64,000 nucleotides of DNA from Paralysiella testudinis (GCF_016894345.1 NZ_CP069798.1:248001-312000), one strand, 5' to 3'. Shown: positions 25,063-34,762, numbered from the stretch's first letter. Notes: generated from the letters alone by a model not told the origin. Made by a program: numbers and translations.

Positions 25063-26640
25063 TCAATGACGGAAATGGCGCACGCCGGTGAGCACCATGG
25101 CAATGCCGTGCTCATTGGCAGCGGCAATCACTTCTTCGTCACGCACGGAGCCGCCGGGGTGAATAATCGCCTTAATGCCTTGCTCGGCAATCACATCAAT
25201 GCCGTCGCGAAAGGGGAAGAAGGCATCGGATGCGGCGCAGGCACCGTTTAAATCAAAGCCGCCGTCTTGTGCCTTGCGTGCGGCAATGCGGGTGGAATCC
25301 ACCCGGCTCATCTGCCCGGCACCAATGCCGTAGGTTTGGCCGCCTTTGCCGAACACGATGGCATTGGATTTAACGTATTGCGCCACATGCCACACAAACA
25401 GCAAATCCTGCCATTCCTGTTCGCTGGGTGCGCGTTGTGACACCACTTGCACCTCGGCACGGTTTAAGCGGTGGGTGTCGGGGGTTTGCACCAGCAAGCC
25501 GCCGCCCACGCGCTTGAGTTCAAAGCGGTTGGCACCGGCCAGCAGCGGCACTTCCAATACGCGCACGTTTTTCTTGGCGGCAATAATCGTGCGGGCTTCG
25601 GCACTGAATTTGGGTGCCATCAACACTTCCACAAATTGGCCGGTAACGGCTTCTACGGTAGCAGCGTCCACTTCACGATTAAAGGCGATGATGCCGCCAA
25701 AGGCGCTGGTGGTGTCGGTGGCCAGCGCCAAGCGGTAGGCGCTCAGCGTATCGGCAGCCACGGCCACGCCGCAGGGGTTGGCGTGTTTCACAATCACGCA
25801 GGCGGGTGCGTCAAATGCCTTAACGGCTTCCCATGCTGCATCGGCATCGGCAATGTTGTTATACGACAATTCTTTGCCTTGCAACTGGCTATACGCAGCC
25901 AGGCTGCCTGAAGCCGGGTAGATGTCGCGGTAAAACGCCGCTTGTTGGTGCGGGTTTTCGCCGTAGCGCAGATCTTGCACTTTGAGCCAGCTTTGGTTGA
26001 ACTGCTGTGGGAACGCCTGCATGTGCGGCTCGCCGCTTAATACGCTGTCGTCCACGCTGGTGAGGTAGTTGGAAATCATGCCATCGTATTCAGCGGTGTG
26101 CGAAAAAGCTTTGCGCGACAAATTAAAGCGGGTTTTATCACTCAGGCTGCCTGAAGCGGCTTGCAACTCATTGACCACGGTTTCGTAATCGCGGCTGTCG
26201 GTCACAATCGCCACATGCTGCCAGTTTTTAGCAGCGGAGCGCACCATGGTGGGGCCGCCGATGTCGATGTTTTCAATCGCATCTTCCAGTGTGCAGCCGG
26301 GCTTGGCCACGGTGGCGGCAAAGGGGTAGAGGTTCACGCACACCAAGTCGATATTGCCGATGTCGTGCTCGGCCATTTTGTCCACATGCGCGGCCAAATC
26401 GCGACGGCCCAAAATACCGCCGTGGATTTTGGGGTGCAGGGTTTTCACGCGCCCGTCGAGCATTTCCGGAAAGCCGGTGTAATCAGCCACTTCAATCACC
26501 GCAATGCCGGCATCGGCCAGCAATTTGGCGGTGCCGCCGGTAGACAGCAATTCCACGCCCATGTGTGCCAGCGCACGGGCAAAATCCACTACGCCGGTTT
26601 TGTCAGACACGCTTAACAGCGCACGTTTTACCACAGCCAT
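25063..26640 (-). CDS. purH: Bifunctional AICAR formyltransferase / IMP cyclohydrolase
   Basis: 525 residues, full length. It carries out the last two steps of IMP synthesis in the cytoplasm. The N-terminal MGS-like cyclohydrolase domain (1-~195) has [11 protein letters not shown] and [13 protein letters not shown]; the C-terminal transformylase has [10 protein letters not shown]-type [10 protein letters not shown] (about 279-288), [12 protein letters not shown] and the final [14 protein letters not shown]. The ATG follows AAGGAT. It is the last of dusB-fis-purH on this strand, the order known from Neisseria and relatives. Two exact DUS copies lie inside the coding sequence near 25901 and 26143. 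Confidence 0.97.
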   Translation of the reverse strand: MAVVKRALLSVSDKTGVVDFARALAHMGVELLSTGGTAKLLADAGIAVIEVADYTGFPEMLDGRVKTLHPKIHGGILGRRDLAAHVDKMAEHDIGNIDLVCVNLYPFAATVAKPGCTLEDAIENIDIGGPTMVRSAAKNWQHVAIVTDSRDYETVVNELQAASGSLSDKTRFNLSRKAFSHTAEYDGMISNYLTSVDDSVLSGEPHMQAFPQQFNQSWLKVQDLRYGENPHQQAAFYRDIYPASGSLAAYSQLQGKELSYNNIADADAAWEAVKAFDAPACVIVKHANPCGVAVAADTLSAYRLALATDTTSAFGGIIAFNREVDAATVEAVTGQFVEVLMAPKFSAEARTIIAAKKNVRVLEVPLLAGANRFELKRVGGGLLVQTPDTHRLNRAEVQVVSQRAPSEQEWQDLLFVWHVAQYVKSNAIVFGKGGQTYGIGAGQMSRVDSTRIAARKAQDGGFDLNGACAASDAFFPFRDGIDVIAEQGIKAIIHPGGSVRDEEVIAAANEHGIAMVLTGVRHFRH

Positions 26641-26677
26641 ATCGGTTTTATCCTTATCTTGGAAGATTGGGTTGGGA

Positions 26678-26917
26678 TTACAGCAAATTGTATTGGGTCA
26701 ATTTTTTACGCAGGGTATTGCGGTTTAAGCCCAGCATCTGCGCCGCACGGGTCTGATTGTTTTCGCACGCCTGCATCACGCAGCGCAACAGCGGCTCTTC
26801 TACCTGATGCAGCACCATATCGTAAACGCCGCACGGGGTTTCGCCATCCAAATCGGCAAAATACTGCTGTAGGCTGTTTTCGATGCACAAGGCAATGTTG
26901 TTGTTTTTATTCGGCAT
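26678..26917 (-). CDS. fis: Fis-family DNA-binding protein
   Basis: 79 residues, shorter than the 98 of E. coli Fis but typical for beta-proteobacteria. The C-terminal helix-turn-helix is clear: [20 protein letters not shown] (about 53-72). Fis bends DNA and adjusts rRNA, supercoiling and recombination as a dimer. The N-terminal beta-hairpin arms of the enteric protein are reduced. The gene follows dusB, as in many proteobacteria, and precedes purH by 37 bases; the operon probably starts at dusB. Confidence 0.93.
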   Translation of the reverse strand: MPNKNNNIALCIENSLQQYFADLDGETPCGVYDMVLHQVEEPLLRCVMQACENNQTRAAQMLGLNRNTLRKKLTQYNLL

Positions 26918-26968
26918 GATGAAATTCTTTGAAAATATCGGGTTGGTTGAATCGCCGCCGCCACCCTT

Positions 26969-27988
26969 TCAGGCAGCCGCACCAAATGCAGGCCGATATG
27001 CACACGGCCATGCGTTTAAGGTTTGCACTTGTACATCCAAATACGCCGCCAAGGCATCGTATTGCGCCGCGGCGCTGTCAAGCCGGTTAACGGCGCGGCG
27101 GAAGCCTTCGCCGCCGGGCAGCGCCGCCACATACCAGCCGATGTGTTTGCGTGCCACCCGCACGCCGGTGGTTTCGCCGTAAAACACATGCATGGCAGCA
27201 ATGTGCTGCAACACCATCTCAGCATGTTCGGCCACACTCAAGGCTTCAGGCAGCCTGCCATATTGGCGGTAGTGTGCCAAATCGCGAAACAGCCACGGCT
27301 GTCCTTGGGCACCACGGCCAATCATCACCCCGTCGGCTTGGGTATAGCGCCACACCGCCATGGCCTGCTGCGGGCTGCTTAAATCGCCATTCACCCACAG
27401 CGGCATTTGCACTGTTTGTTTCACTGCGGCAATCAAATCATAGCTGGCCCGGCCTTGGTACATTTGCGTGCGCGTGCGCCCGTGAATGGCCAAAGCGGCA
27501 ATACCGGCATCCTCGGCCAGCCGGGCAATGGTGGCGATATTGCGGTTGTCATCGTTCCAGCCCAAGCGTGTTTTCAACGTTACCGGCACCGGCACCGCCC
27601 GCACCACCGCGTGCAAAATAGCGGCCACTAAGGCTTCGTTTTGCAATAAAGCGCTGCCCGCCTGCACATGGCAGACTTTCTTGGCCGGACAGCCCATATT
27701 GATGTCGATTACCTGCGCACCGCGCGCCACATTGTATTGCGCCGCCGCCGCGAGCTGCTGCGGATCACTGCCGGCAATCTGCACCGCAATCACCCCGGCT
27801 TCACCCGCATGATCGGCGCGGCTGAGGGTTTTTTTGCTGTGCTGCAAGGAAGGGTCGCTGGTGATCATCTCGCTCACCGCCCAGCCCGCCCCCATGCGGC
27901 GGCACAACTGGCGGAACGGTTTATCGGTAATGCCCGCCATCGGCGCCAAGGCCAAGGGCGTGGCAATAGAATAAGGGCCAATTTGCAT
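26969..27988 (-). CDS. dusB: tRNA-dihydrouridine synthase B
   Basis: 339 residues from the ATG at 27988 (MQIGPYSIATPLALAPMAGI); a TTG 13 codons upstream adds unrelated residues. It is a flavin TIM-barrel enzyme that reduces uridine in the tRNA D-loop. Motifs: APMAGITDKPFR, VQIAGSDP, INMGCPAKKV with the catalytic Cys (about 106), LKTRLGWN, IHGRTR, NGDL and MIGRGAQGQPW. The C-terminal helical domain is complete. First gene of the dusB-fis-purH unit. An exact DUS lies within the coding sequence near 27245. Confidence 0.95.
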   Translation of the reverse strand: MQIGPYSIATPLALAPMAGITDKPFRQLCRRMGAGWAVSEMITSDPSLQHSKKTLSRADHAGEAGVIAVQIAGSDPQQLAAAAQYNVARGAQVIDINMGCPAKKVCHVQAGSALLQNEALVAAILHAVVRAVPVPVTLKTRLGWNDDNRNIATIARLAEDAGIAALAIHGRTRTQMYQGRASYDLIAAVKQTVQMPLWVNGDLSSPQQAMAVWRYTQADGVMIGRGAQGQPWLFRDLAHYRQYGRLPEALSVAEHAEMVLQHIAAMHVFYGETTGVRVARKHIGWYVAALPGGEGFRRAVNRLDSAAAQYDALAAYLDVQVQTLNAWPCAYRPAFGAAA

Positions 27989-28122
27989 TTTCAGGCACAC
28001 GCCGCCAACAAAAAACGCATTGTACAATTTTTAGGCAACGCTTCCAATCTTAACCCGTGTGCAAATGCAAAAATCAGCGCCCAGCATTGATTTTCTGTTT
28101 TCAGGCAGCCTGTAATTCATTA

Positions 28123-28174
28123 GAGCCTGTTCACAATCTTTTTTGTAGCTGGTTTCCATCACATAAACAGGCTC
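28123..28174. mobile_element. 52-bp mini inverted-repeat element
   Basis: GAGCCTGTT and its complement AACAGGCTC bound 52 bp, flanked on both sides by TTA. The end resembles that of the element at 38150 (G-R-G-Y-CTGTTCACA). It lies in the 240-base gap between dusB and the phosphopantetheinyl transferase, which otherwise holds one DUS near 28099 and no gene. Confidence 0.5.
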
Positions 28175-28228
28175 TTAGGCCAACATCACACCCAGCGATA
28201 TTGGCGTTTAGCGCGGCCACACTTTATC

Positions 28229-28975
28229 ATGGCGATTCATTTTACACCTTACACCGCCAAAACCATGATGCCGCTCACCCTATTGCTGGCCGGCCCCGAC
28301 TGCGTCCACCGCTACCGCCACGCCTTGCTGGATGCTGCCGACCATTTGCGCTGCCAGCAACAGCCTGCGCTGGCGCAACGCATCGATTGGCAAAGCAGCC
28401 GTTTTTTAAAGCAGCAACGCCGCCGGTTGGCGCCGAACACCCTGACCACACTCAGCCACAGCCATGGCTATGCCGCCCTGCTGTACGGCCAGCAAGATGC
28501 TTTGGGTGTGGATTTAGAGCAGATGCGCCCGCGTAACTTTGTCGCTCTGCTGCCTTGGTGCGCGCGCGATGAAGAAATACAGTGGTGGCAACAACAGCCC
28601 AGCCCTACTCTGGCGTTTTATCGCCTGTGGACCTTAAAGGAAGCCTTAATCAAAGCCGCCAATTTGGATTTTCCTGCCGATTTGCGCCGCACCGGCTTAT
28701 TTAGGCTGCCTGAAGGCGGTTGGCGTATCGGCATTGATCATCCGCAATGCCATCCATGCTGGCACGGCTTTAGCCATGCTGTTAGCACGCACATGATGTT
28801 GTCTTGCGTGTGGCCGCAAGCCAATGCACCGCAAACGCTGTTTTGGCAAGGCTATGGGCAAACGGTTTGGGATTTACCGCCCGGCACAGATAACGGCGTG
28901 CTATTGCGCCGATTACCCGAAGATGGCGCCATGCCTAAACAACAAAACCAGCAAACACGCACAGATGGCTGTTGA
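28229..28975 (+). CDS. 4'-phosphopantetheinyl transferase superfamily protein
   Basis: 248 residues. The Sfp/AcpT-type signatures are present: SHSHGYAALL then ALGVDLEQMRPR (about 90-101, Mg-binding Asp and Glu) and FYRLWTLKEALIKAANLDFP (about 130-149). These enzymes attach phosphopantetheine from CoA to carrier proteins. An internal ATG at 28262 or 28265 (MPLTLLLAGPD) would fit family N-termini equally well, and neither candidate has a good ribosome site. Its carrier protein is not in the window. A DUS lies in the coding sequence near 28706. The C-terminal ~40 residues (Gln/Thr-rich) look unconserved. Confidence 0.83.
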   Translation: MAIHFTPYTAKTMMPLTLLLAGPDCVHRYRHALLDAADHLRCQQQPALAQRIDWQSSRFLKQQRRRLAPNTLTTLSHSHGYAALLYGQQDALGVDLEQMRPRNFVALLPWCARDEEIQWWQQQPSPTLAFYRLWTLKEALIKAANLDFPADLRRTGLFRLPEGGWRIGIDHPQCHPCWHGFSHAVSTHMMLSCVWPQANAPQTLFWQGYGQTVWDLPPGTDNGVLLRRLPEDGAMPKQQNQQTRTDGC

Positions 28976-29124
28976 TTAATACCGCCAAACGTTAGCCCGT
29001 GTAGTGTCATGTAAAAGGCCGCAAATCCAGCACCCGTTTGGAACAAGGTGGTGATAATAAGGGTCTGTGCTGCCATGTATCCCATACCGGCATACCCGAT
29101 CTATCCAGACACAGAAAGGATTTG

Positions 29125-29331
29125 ATGATGAAAACCACTTTGAGCAAAACCTTATTATTAATCACCGTAGCCGCTTCCTTAAGCGCCTGTGCCAATCTCT
29201 CGCGCCAACAGCAAAACACCGCCACCGGCGCCGTTATCGGCGGTGTGGCCGGTAATTTGATTGGCGGCGACACCGGCTCTACCTTGGGCGGTGCTGCTCT
29301 AGGCGGCGTGATTGGCAGCCAGGTTCACTAA
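29125..29331 (+). CDS. Small glycine-zipper lipoprotein (OsmB-like)
   Basis: 68 residues. A lipoprotein signal ends in LSAC (Cys about 22), followed by a short polar stretch and a glycine-zipper hairpin, GAVIGGVAGNLIGGDTG then STLGGAALGGVIGSQ. This resembles OsmB and other outer-membrane glycine-zipper lipoproteins. The ATG at 29125 (or 29128) has AAAGGA upstream; longer readings from 29038 lack any signal. Own strong terminator, so monocistronic. Role in envelope stress is inferred only from family resemblance. Confidence 0.85.
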   Translation: MMKTTLSKTLLLITVAASLSACANLSRQQQNTATGAVIGGVAGNLIGGDTGSTLGGAALGGVIGSQVH

Positions 29332-29348
29332 GAAAGCCCCGCGCAGCA

Positions 29349-29377
29349 AAACGGCCTGCATTGTATGCAGGCCGTTT
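29349..29377. terminator. Intrinsic terminator between convergent genes
   Basis: Stem AAACGGCCTGCA and its complement, 5-base loop, then GTTTTAT. It serves the small lipoprotein gene and probably the convergent terC-like gene. Confidence 0.85.
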
Positions 29378-29398
29378 GTTTTATGGCTGATAGCGTGA

Positions 29399-30967
29399 TT
29401 AAGCTTCGTCTTCAGGCGGTGCACGGGTAATGCGCACACGCTCGATGCGGCGGTTTTCCTTGCTCAACACCTCAAAGCGGTAGCCGTAAAAGTCCACAAA
29501 ATCGCCTTCATTGGGAATGGTTTGCAGCTCTTCCATCATCAAACCGGCCACGGTGTGGTAGTCGGCGTCTTCCGGCAAGGGCGGCAGGTCGATTTCTTGC
29601 GCCAGATTGGTGTATTCCAACCCGCCGTCCACGGTGAGGCTTTGATCGGCCTCATTGGTTTCAATACTGGGCGCTTCTTCGCGCTCGTATTCTTCGGGGA
29701 AATCACCGGCAATGGTTTCCATCAAATCTTTCATGGTCACCATGCCCAAAATGGCACCGAACTCATCCACCACTAAAGACAAATCGGCACTGCGGGCGCG
29801 AAACAATTCCATCGCATCCAATACGGTGCTGGAGTCGGGCAGCACCAGCGGCTGCTTTAAGGCTGCCTGAATATTCAATTCGCCGTTGTTTAACAACTGC
29901 GCCAGCAGGTCTTTTTTATTGATGTAGCCCAAAGGCTCGTCGATGCCCGCCTTGCCCACCACCATCAGCCGTGAAAACGGCGTATTTTGCAACTGGGCAA
30001 ACTGCTGCTCGCGGCTTTGTGAAATGTCCAGCCGTTCAATATCGCTGCGCGGCGTCATCACCCCCAAAATCGGCCGCTCGGCCAAGGTGAGCACGCTGCG
30101 GATCATCGATTTTTCGTTTTCTTCAAAATGGGTGTCGTCGCCCGCACCGTCACCGGCTCTGGCCAACACCGACTCCCGCATCCCCATCATGCCCAGCACG
30201 CTTTCGGCAGTGCGGTGGCGCCAAGTGCGGCCAATCATGTCGTTGCGGCGGCTGTTGCGTGAGGAAATCTGGTTAAACACCTCAATCAAAATCGAGAAGG
30301 CGATGGCGGCATACAGATAGCCTTTGGGAATATGGAAATGCAGGCCTTCGGCAATCAGGCTGAAACCAATCATCAGCAAAAAGCCTAAGCACAACATCAC
30401 CACCGTGGGGTGTTTGCCCACAAATTCGGTGAGCGGGCGGCTGGCCCAAATCATAATCGCCATCGCCACCACCACCGCGGCCATCGCCACCACCACATGC
30501 TCTACCATGGCCACGGCAGTAATCACCGAATCAATCGAGAATACCGCATCCAGCACCAGAATTTGCAACACCACGCCCCAAAACGGCGCAAAGTGTTTTA
30601 CCTGCCCCATATCAGCAAATTGGGCATGGCCTTCCAGCCGCTCGTGCAACTCAGTGGTGGCTTTGTAGAGCAGAAACAGACCACCAAAAAACATAATCAA
30701 GTCTTTGCCGGAAACCGCAAATTCGCCCACGAAAAACAGCGGATGAGTGAGGGTGATGATGTAAGACATCAAGCCCAACATAATGATGCGGATGACTACT
30801 GCCAAGCTCAGCCCCACCAAACGGGCGCGATCACGGTATTGGGGTTTGACTTTATTGGCCAAAATGGCAATGAACACCAAGTTATCGATGCCCAGCACCA
30901 CCTCCAGCACCAGCAAGGTTGCAAAGCCTATCCATGTGGTCGGCTCGGCCAGCCAGCTGAAATCCAT
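29399..30967 (-). CDS. TerC-family membrane protein with CBS pair and CorC domain
   Basis: 522 residues, the architecture of E. coli YoaE/YegH. The N-terminal TerC domain (1-~240, seven segments) has the metal-site motifs VLGIDNLVFIAIL (about 24-36) and VFSIDSVITAVAM. A CBS pair follows (about 300-420; VMTPRSDIERLD, LVVDEFGAILGMVTMKDL), then the CorC_HlyC domain to the end (YHTVAGLMMEEL, FEVLSKENRRIERVRI). TerC proteins export manganese and help load metal into secreted proteins; the CBS/CorC part suggests nucleotide or ion sensing. The start has AAGGGAT. A DUS lies in the linker region near 29861. Confidence 0.9.
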   Translation of the reverse strand: MDFSWLAEPTTWIGFATLLVLEVVLGIDNLVFIAILANKVKPQYRDRARLVGLSLAVVIRIIMLGLMSYIITLTHPLFFVGEFAVSGKDLIMFFGGLFLLYKATTELHERLEGHAQFADMGQVKHFAPFWGVVLQILVLDAVFSIDSVITAVAMVEHVVVAMAAVVVAMAIMIWASRPLTEFVGKHPTVVMLCLGFLLMIGFSLIAEGLHFHIPKGYLYAAIAFSILIEVFNQISSRNSRRNDMIGRTWRHRTAESVLGMMGMRESVLARAGDGAGDDTHFEENEKSMIRSVLTLAERPILGVMTPRSDIERLDISQSREQQFAQLQNTPFSRLMVVGKAGIDEPLGYINKKDLLAQLLNNGELNIQAALKQPLVLPDSSTVLDAMELFRARSADLSLVVDEFGAILGMVTMKDLMETIAGDFPEEYEREEAPSIETNEADQSLTVDGGLEYTNLAQEIDLPPLPEDADYHTVAGLMMEELQTIPNEGDFVDFYGYRFEVLSKENRRIERVRITRAPPEDEA

Positions 30968-30996
30968 GGGTTTATCCCTTTATACAAAACGAAAAC

Positions 30997-31027
30997 AGGC
31001 AGCCTGAGCATATCTCAGGCTGCCTGA
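30997..31027. terminator. Inverted DUS pair behind ccsB
   Basis: A perfect 13-bp stem, CAGGCAGCCTGAG and its complement, 5-base loop; between ccsB's 3' side and the terC-like start. Confidence 0.65.
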
Positions 31028-31171
31028 AAAATCACCAGCACCAAAAAACGGGATTGCCACTATTGTGGCAACTCGAGTCCGCGTCTTTCATGTGGGTGTA
31101 TCCTTCATTATTCAATGCCGCCAAGTTTAGCAGCTTGTTTTAAAAAATCAACTTTGCTAAGCGTTAGTTTT

Positions 31172-32359
31172 TTACAGCGTGCCGTAAGAATGCAGGCCGC
31201 TCAAAAACATATTCACGCCCAAAAAGGCAAACGCGGTGATAAACACGCCGATAACCGCCCACCACGCCAACACCTTGCCGCGCCAGCCCGCCACCAGGCG
31301 CATATGCAGCCACACGGCGTAATTCAACCACACAATAAATGCCCAAGTTTCTTTCGGATCCCAACTCCAGTAGCGCCCCCACGCATCGGCTGCCCATAAT
31401 GCACCCAATACAGTGGCAATGGTGAAAAACAGAAAACCCACGGCAATGGCTTTGTACATCACTTCTTCAATCGCCGCGGCTTCAGGCAGCCATGTGGCCT
31501 GCGGGCGCTTGATTTTCCATAATTCGGCCACGCCGAACATGGCCGCCATACAAAATGCGCCATAGCCGATAAAATTGGTGGGCACATGGATTTTCATCCA
31601 CCACGATTGCAGCGCCGGAATCAGCGGCTGGATTTGATGCGCATCGCGGGCAAAGCTGTACCACAGCACAAAGCCCACCAATACCGCCATAAAGAAATAC
31701 ACAAACGCGCCCAGCCGCTGCATATGGAAGCGGCCTTCGTAATACAAGTGCATTAGGCCGGTAATCACCATAAACAGGATGAAGACTTCATACAGATTGG
31801 ATACCGGAATATGCCCCGCATCCGGGCGCAGCAAATAGCTTTCGTGCCAGCGCACCAATAAGCCCACCAAGCCCATCACCGCCGCCGCCCATGCCAAGCC
31901 TGTGCCGATGTCCAAGAAAGCATTGCCGCTCTTGTGTTGGCGCCAAGCGCTCAGCGTGCCCGCCACATAGCAAAACAAAGCCAGAAAAATCAACGCGCAT
32001 TGCCACATAATCGCCGATTGGCTGGCCAGAAAATAGCGCAACAAAAATTTCTCGCTGCCCGCATCAAAACGGCCGCCATAGAGCGTTACCGACACAAAGG
32101 CCAGCAACACCACCAGCGGCACATACCAGCGCAAGGGTTTGAAAAACCAGCCCAGCCACACCGTGCCGATGACAGTGCCCCACAAAATGGCCACTTCGTA
32201 GCCGTCCATATGGTGTTCGCTGAACACAAATTGGGCATACAGCCCCATGGCTACCACGGCCACCGCAAACAACCAATCCCACCCATTCAGACGCGCCCAC
32301 AGGCTGCGCTCGGTAAGCAGTTCGTGTTGCGGCAAAGCGCCGGTTTTAGTGCTATTCAT
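31172..32359 (-). CDS. ccsB: Cytochrome c biogenesis protein CcsB (CcsA/ResC-type haem handling)
   Basis: 395 residues with about eight membrane segments. With ResB it forms the System II cytochrome c synthetase that moves haem to the periplasm and attaches it to CXXCH. The tryptophan-rich WWD motif is seen as WGRYWSWDPKETWAF (about 320-334), and conserved His residues flank it (RWHESY, QSWWMKIHVPTNF). The start overlaps the end of resB by 8 bases, so translation is coupled. The nearby cytochrome c4 is a likely client. Confidence 0.94.
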   Translation of the reverse strand: MNSTKTGALPQHELLTERSLWARLNGWDWLFAVAVVAMGLYAQFVFSEHHMDGYEVAILWGTVIGTVWLGWFFKPLRWYVPLVVLLAFVSVTLYGGRFDAGSEKFLLRYFLASQSAIMWQCALIFLALFCYVAGTLSAWRQHKSGNAFLDIGTGLAWAAAVMGLVGLLVRWHESYLLRPDAGHIPVSNLYEVFILFMVITGLMHLYYEGRFHMQRLGAFVYFFMAVLVGFVLWYSFARDAHQIQPLIPALQSWWMKIHVPTNFIGYGAFCMAAMFGVAELWKIKRPQATWLPEAAAIEEVMYKAIAVGFLFFTIATVLGALWAADAWGRYWSWDPKETWAFIVWLNYAVWLHMRLVAGWRGKVLAWWAVIGVFITAFAFLGVNMFLSGLHSYGTL

Positions 32360-34379
32360 GAGATAAATCCTTGGCCAATTGCGTTAATTTTGCCACATGT
32401 TGGGGAAATTCGCTGTCCAAATCACGCTGGTGGCGGGTGGCGCTCATGGCCAAGCGCATGCCGTCGTGGCCAAACAACGCCCAAATGCGTTTTTCGCGCA
32501 CATAAAACATAAAAATCGAGCCCAAAATCAACAACACCGAGCCCAAATACACCAAGCTCTGGCCGGGCGAGCGGGTCATTTGCAGGCCGGAAGAGCGCAC
32601 TTCTTTAAACGCATCCAACTGCATCAGCAGCGGTGCCGAAAAGCGGGTGAGGCCGGTGTAGCCATCCAAACTGTTGAGCAAAAAGCGGTTGCGCACGTCA
32701 TCGCTGGCCGGCCACGGCGCTTGCCCTTGTGCCTGCACGGCTTCATCCAGCGCTAGGCTGGTGGCACCATAAAGCACCTGATAGAAAAAATCGCGCATGC
32801 GGTCTTGCTCGGCGGCGGGAATTTTTTCTTGCACAAAATCGTTGAGCGCCACATAGCCGCCTTCGCTAAACAGGCGCAACACATTGCGCACGGCTTCGCC
32901 AAAGGCTGCCTGCATTTGCGGATCCACCCCTTTAACCGCTTCGGCAGCCAGTTTGTCGCGCATCTCGGGGTTTTGCAGAATTTGGCGCAAATGCATAAAA
33001 GTGGTTAATTTGCCGTCGCGGTCGGCCGGCAACATTAGCCAACGGAAATCGGCACCGATGCCGCTGCGCTCGCCGGTGGCGTAAAACCAGTCGCCATCGC
33101 GTTGCAGTGGGAACATATAGTTCATGTATTCGTGTGCTTGGCCTGCATTGTCGCGGATTTTATAGGTGATGGTGGGGCCGACATTGCGGGCGGTTTTTTC
33201 TTTTTTCACGCTGCGCACATCGTGCATTTTCTGCTGCCAACCGCTCGCTTTGGTGCTGTGTTCGGTGTCTTCCACATTGATGGGGCGAAATTCGTCGAAT
33301 TCGAGCCGGTATTGCTGCTCGCGCAAGGCCAGCGGAAAGGCATTCATCGATACCGCTTTTAACGCCACCGATTCCGGGCTGCTGCTGCCCAAATCCCAGC
33401 TTTGGAAGCGCAAATCAGAGCCGCCGTCGCCAAAGCTGGCCTGATAAATGGTAACGCCATCCACGGTGAGCGGGTGATTTACTTTGATGGTGGCTTCTTG
33501 TTTGGCGCCGGTTTTTTTATCGATTACAGTGATGTCGCTGGCAAAGTTTTTAGGCATGCCGGTGTCGTAGTAATCCACATGGAATTTACGCAGCTCCACC
33601 GAAAACGGCAAATCCTGCACCAAAAAACCTTTGCCGGTGTTTAAAAACACCACGTCTGCGCCTTGGCCTTCATTGATGTTGACATCACCGCGAAACGACA
33701 ATGTATTGCTGCTTAGCTTACTGTGCGGCTGGAAATCCTTGGCCATAATGGTGTCGGCATCCGGCACCAAGCGCCCGCTGAGCACGCCCAGTTTCAAGCC
33801 CATATTGCTGTCGATCAAGCCACCCAAACAAATCACAATAATGGCCATATGGGCGCAGATATAACCAAGCTTGCTGGCACTGCCCTTTTTTGCCGCCAGC
33901 AATACATCGCCGTTGTCACGTTGCTGCGTTTTTACTGTAAAGCCGGATACTTCAAAATAGCGGCGCACCACCTCTGCGGTGGGCGGTGCCGCCAGCAAAG
34001 CATTGTGCTGCATATTGGCCAACGATTGGCGCGTGGCCTTGATGCGGAAAGAGCGCATTTCGCGCACGAACGGCGGGATATTGCGCCATAAGCATAAGCC
34101 GGTGGACAACACCAAAAACAGCATAATCACCACAAACCACGATGAGGAATACACATCGTAGAGGCCAAGGAAATCAAAAATGGGGTGCCAGAAGGGGCCA
34201 AATTTGGCCAGATAGCCGCTCATCGGCTCATTTTGCTTCAGCACTGTGCCGATAACCGAGGCAATGCCGAGCAAACACAACAAAGCCACCGCAAAACGCA
34301 TGGAGCTTAAAAAAGCAAACCATGGGCGCCGGATTAAAGGCACTGAAGCGGCCGATTTAGCCGGAGAAGATTTAGCCAT
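32352..34379 (-). CDS. resB: Cytochrome c biogenesis protein ResB
   Basis: 675 residues from the ATG at 34379 (MAKSSPAKSAASVPLIRRPW); a TTG ten codons upstream is less likely. Domain order: two N-terminal membrane segments (about 27-110), a third near 155-175, a large periplasmic domain, and a final segment near 600-620 (LVYLGSVLLILGSIFMFYV). The opening SSMRFAVALLCLLGIASVIG and KFGPFWHPIFDFLGLYDVYS are characteristic of ResB/Ccs1. It chaperones apocytochrome and, with CcsB, ligates haem. First gene of resB-ccsB. Confidence 0.94.
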   Translation of the reverse strand: MAKSSPAKSAASVPLIRRPWFAFLSSMRFAVALLCLLGIASVIGTVLKQNEPMSGYLAKFGPFWHPIFDFLGLYDVYSSSWFVVIMLFLVLSTGLCLWRNIPPFVREMRSFRIKATRQSLANMQHNALLAAPPTAEVVRRYFEVSGFTVKTQQRDNGDVLLAAKKGSASKLGYICAHMAIIVICLGGLIDSNMGLKLGVLSGRLVPDADTIMAKDFQPHSKLSSNTLSFRGDVNINEGQGADVVFLNTGKGFLVQDLPFSVELRKFHVDYYDTGMPKNFASDITVIDKKTGAKQEATIKVNHPLTVDGVTIYQASFGDGGSDLRFQSWDLGSSSPESVALKAVSMNAFPLALREQQYRLEFDEFRPINVEDTEHSTKASGWQQKMHDVRSVKKEKTARNVGPTITYKIRDNAGQAHEYMNYMFPLQRDGDWFYATGERSGIGADFRWLMLPADRDGKLTTFMHLRQILQNPEMRDKLAAEAVKGVDPQMQAAFGEAVRNVLRLFSEGGYVALNDFVQEKIPAAEQDRMRDFFYQVLYGATSLALDEAVQAQGQAPWPASDDVRNRFLLNSLDGYTGLTRFSAPLLMQLDAFKEVRSSGLQMTRSPGQSLVYLGSVLLILGSIFMFYVREKRIWALFGHDGMRLAMSATRHQRDLDSEFPQHVAKLTQLAKDLSHE

Positions 34380-34485
34380 TGAGCACTTATAATCACAAAC
34401 TTGAAACAATAGTGTACGCTACATAAACAACCGCACACGATAACAAAATCACCCATCACGGCGGGCTTTTTTGCACAGCTTAACT

Positions 34486-34595
34486 TATAGTAAAGAAACT
34501 AAATAATCCTAGGGCGTTGGCCCGCCTAGCCGTACTAGGTGTACTGTCTTCGGCTCGCCGCCTTGTTATCTTATTTTTTAGAATGGGTATTATTA
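34486..34595 (+). repeat. Correia-like repeat, short form, copy 1
   Basis: Starts TATAGTAAAGAAACTAAATA and contains GGCGTTGGCCCGCCTAGCC, GTACTAGGTGTACTGTCTTC and GGCTCGCCGCCTTG, the landmarks of Neisseria Correia elements (CREE/NEMIS). The ends are degenerate. It lies upstream of resB. The same 390-base gap also holds a terminator and a variant uptake sequence at 34700, and no gene. Confidence 0.7.
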
Positions 34596-34699
34596 GGGTG
34601 CGGGCGCACCAAACAAATCAGCTCGGCCTTGTATGATTTATTTATTTTTTACTACTATATTATAGCTTTTACTAATTAACATTTATTATTCAATTTACC

Positions 34700-34711
34700 A
34701 GGCTACCTGAA
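34700..34711 (+). repeat. Variant uptake sequence AGGCTACCTGAA
   Basis: One base different from the local dialect and identical to the word I know as the Eikenella-type DUS. It may be a point mutation or imported DNA. Confidence 0.6.
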
Positions 34712-34712
34712 C

Positions 34713-34762
34713 CATAAAATAACCGCACCCACCTTAATTGGTGGCCGTGCGGTTATTTTATG
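34713..34762 (-). terminator. Intrinsic terminator of the cytochrome c4 gene
   Basis: A perfect 16-bp outer stem (CATAAAATAACCGCAC and its complement) plus an inner CCACC/GGTGG, directly behind the c4 stop. Confidence 0.85.
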
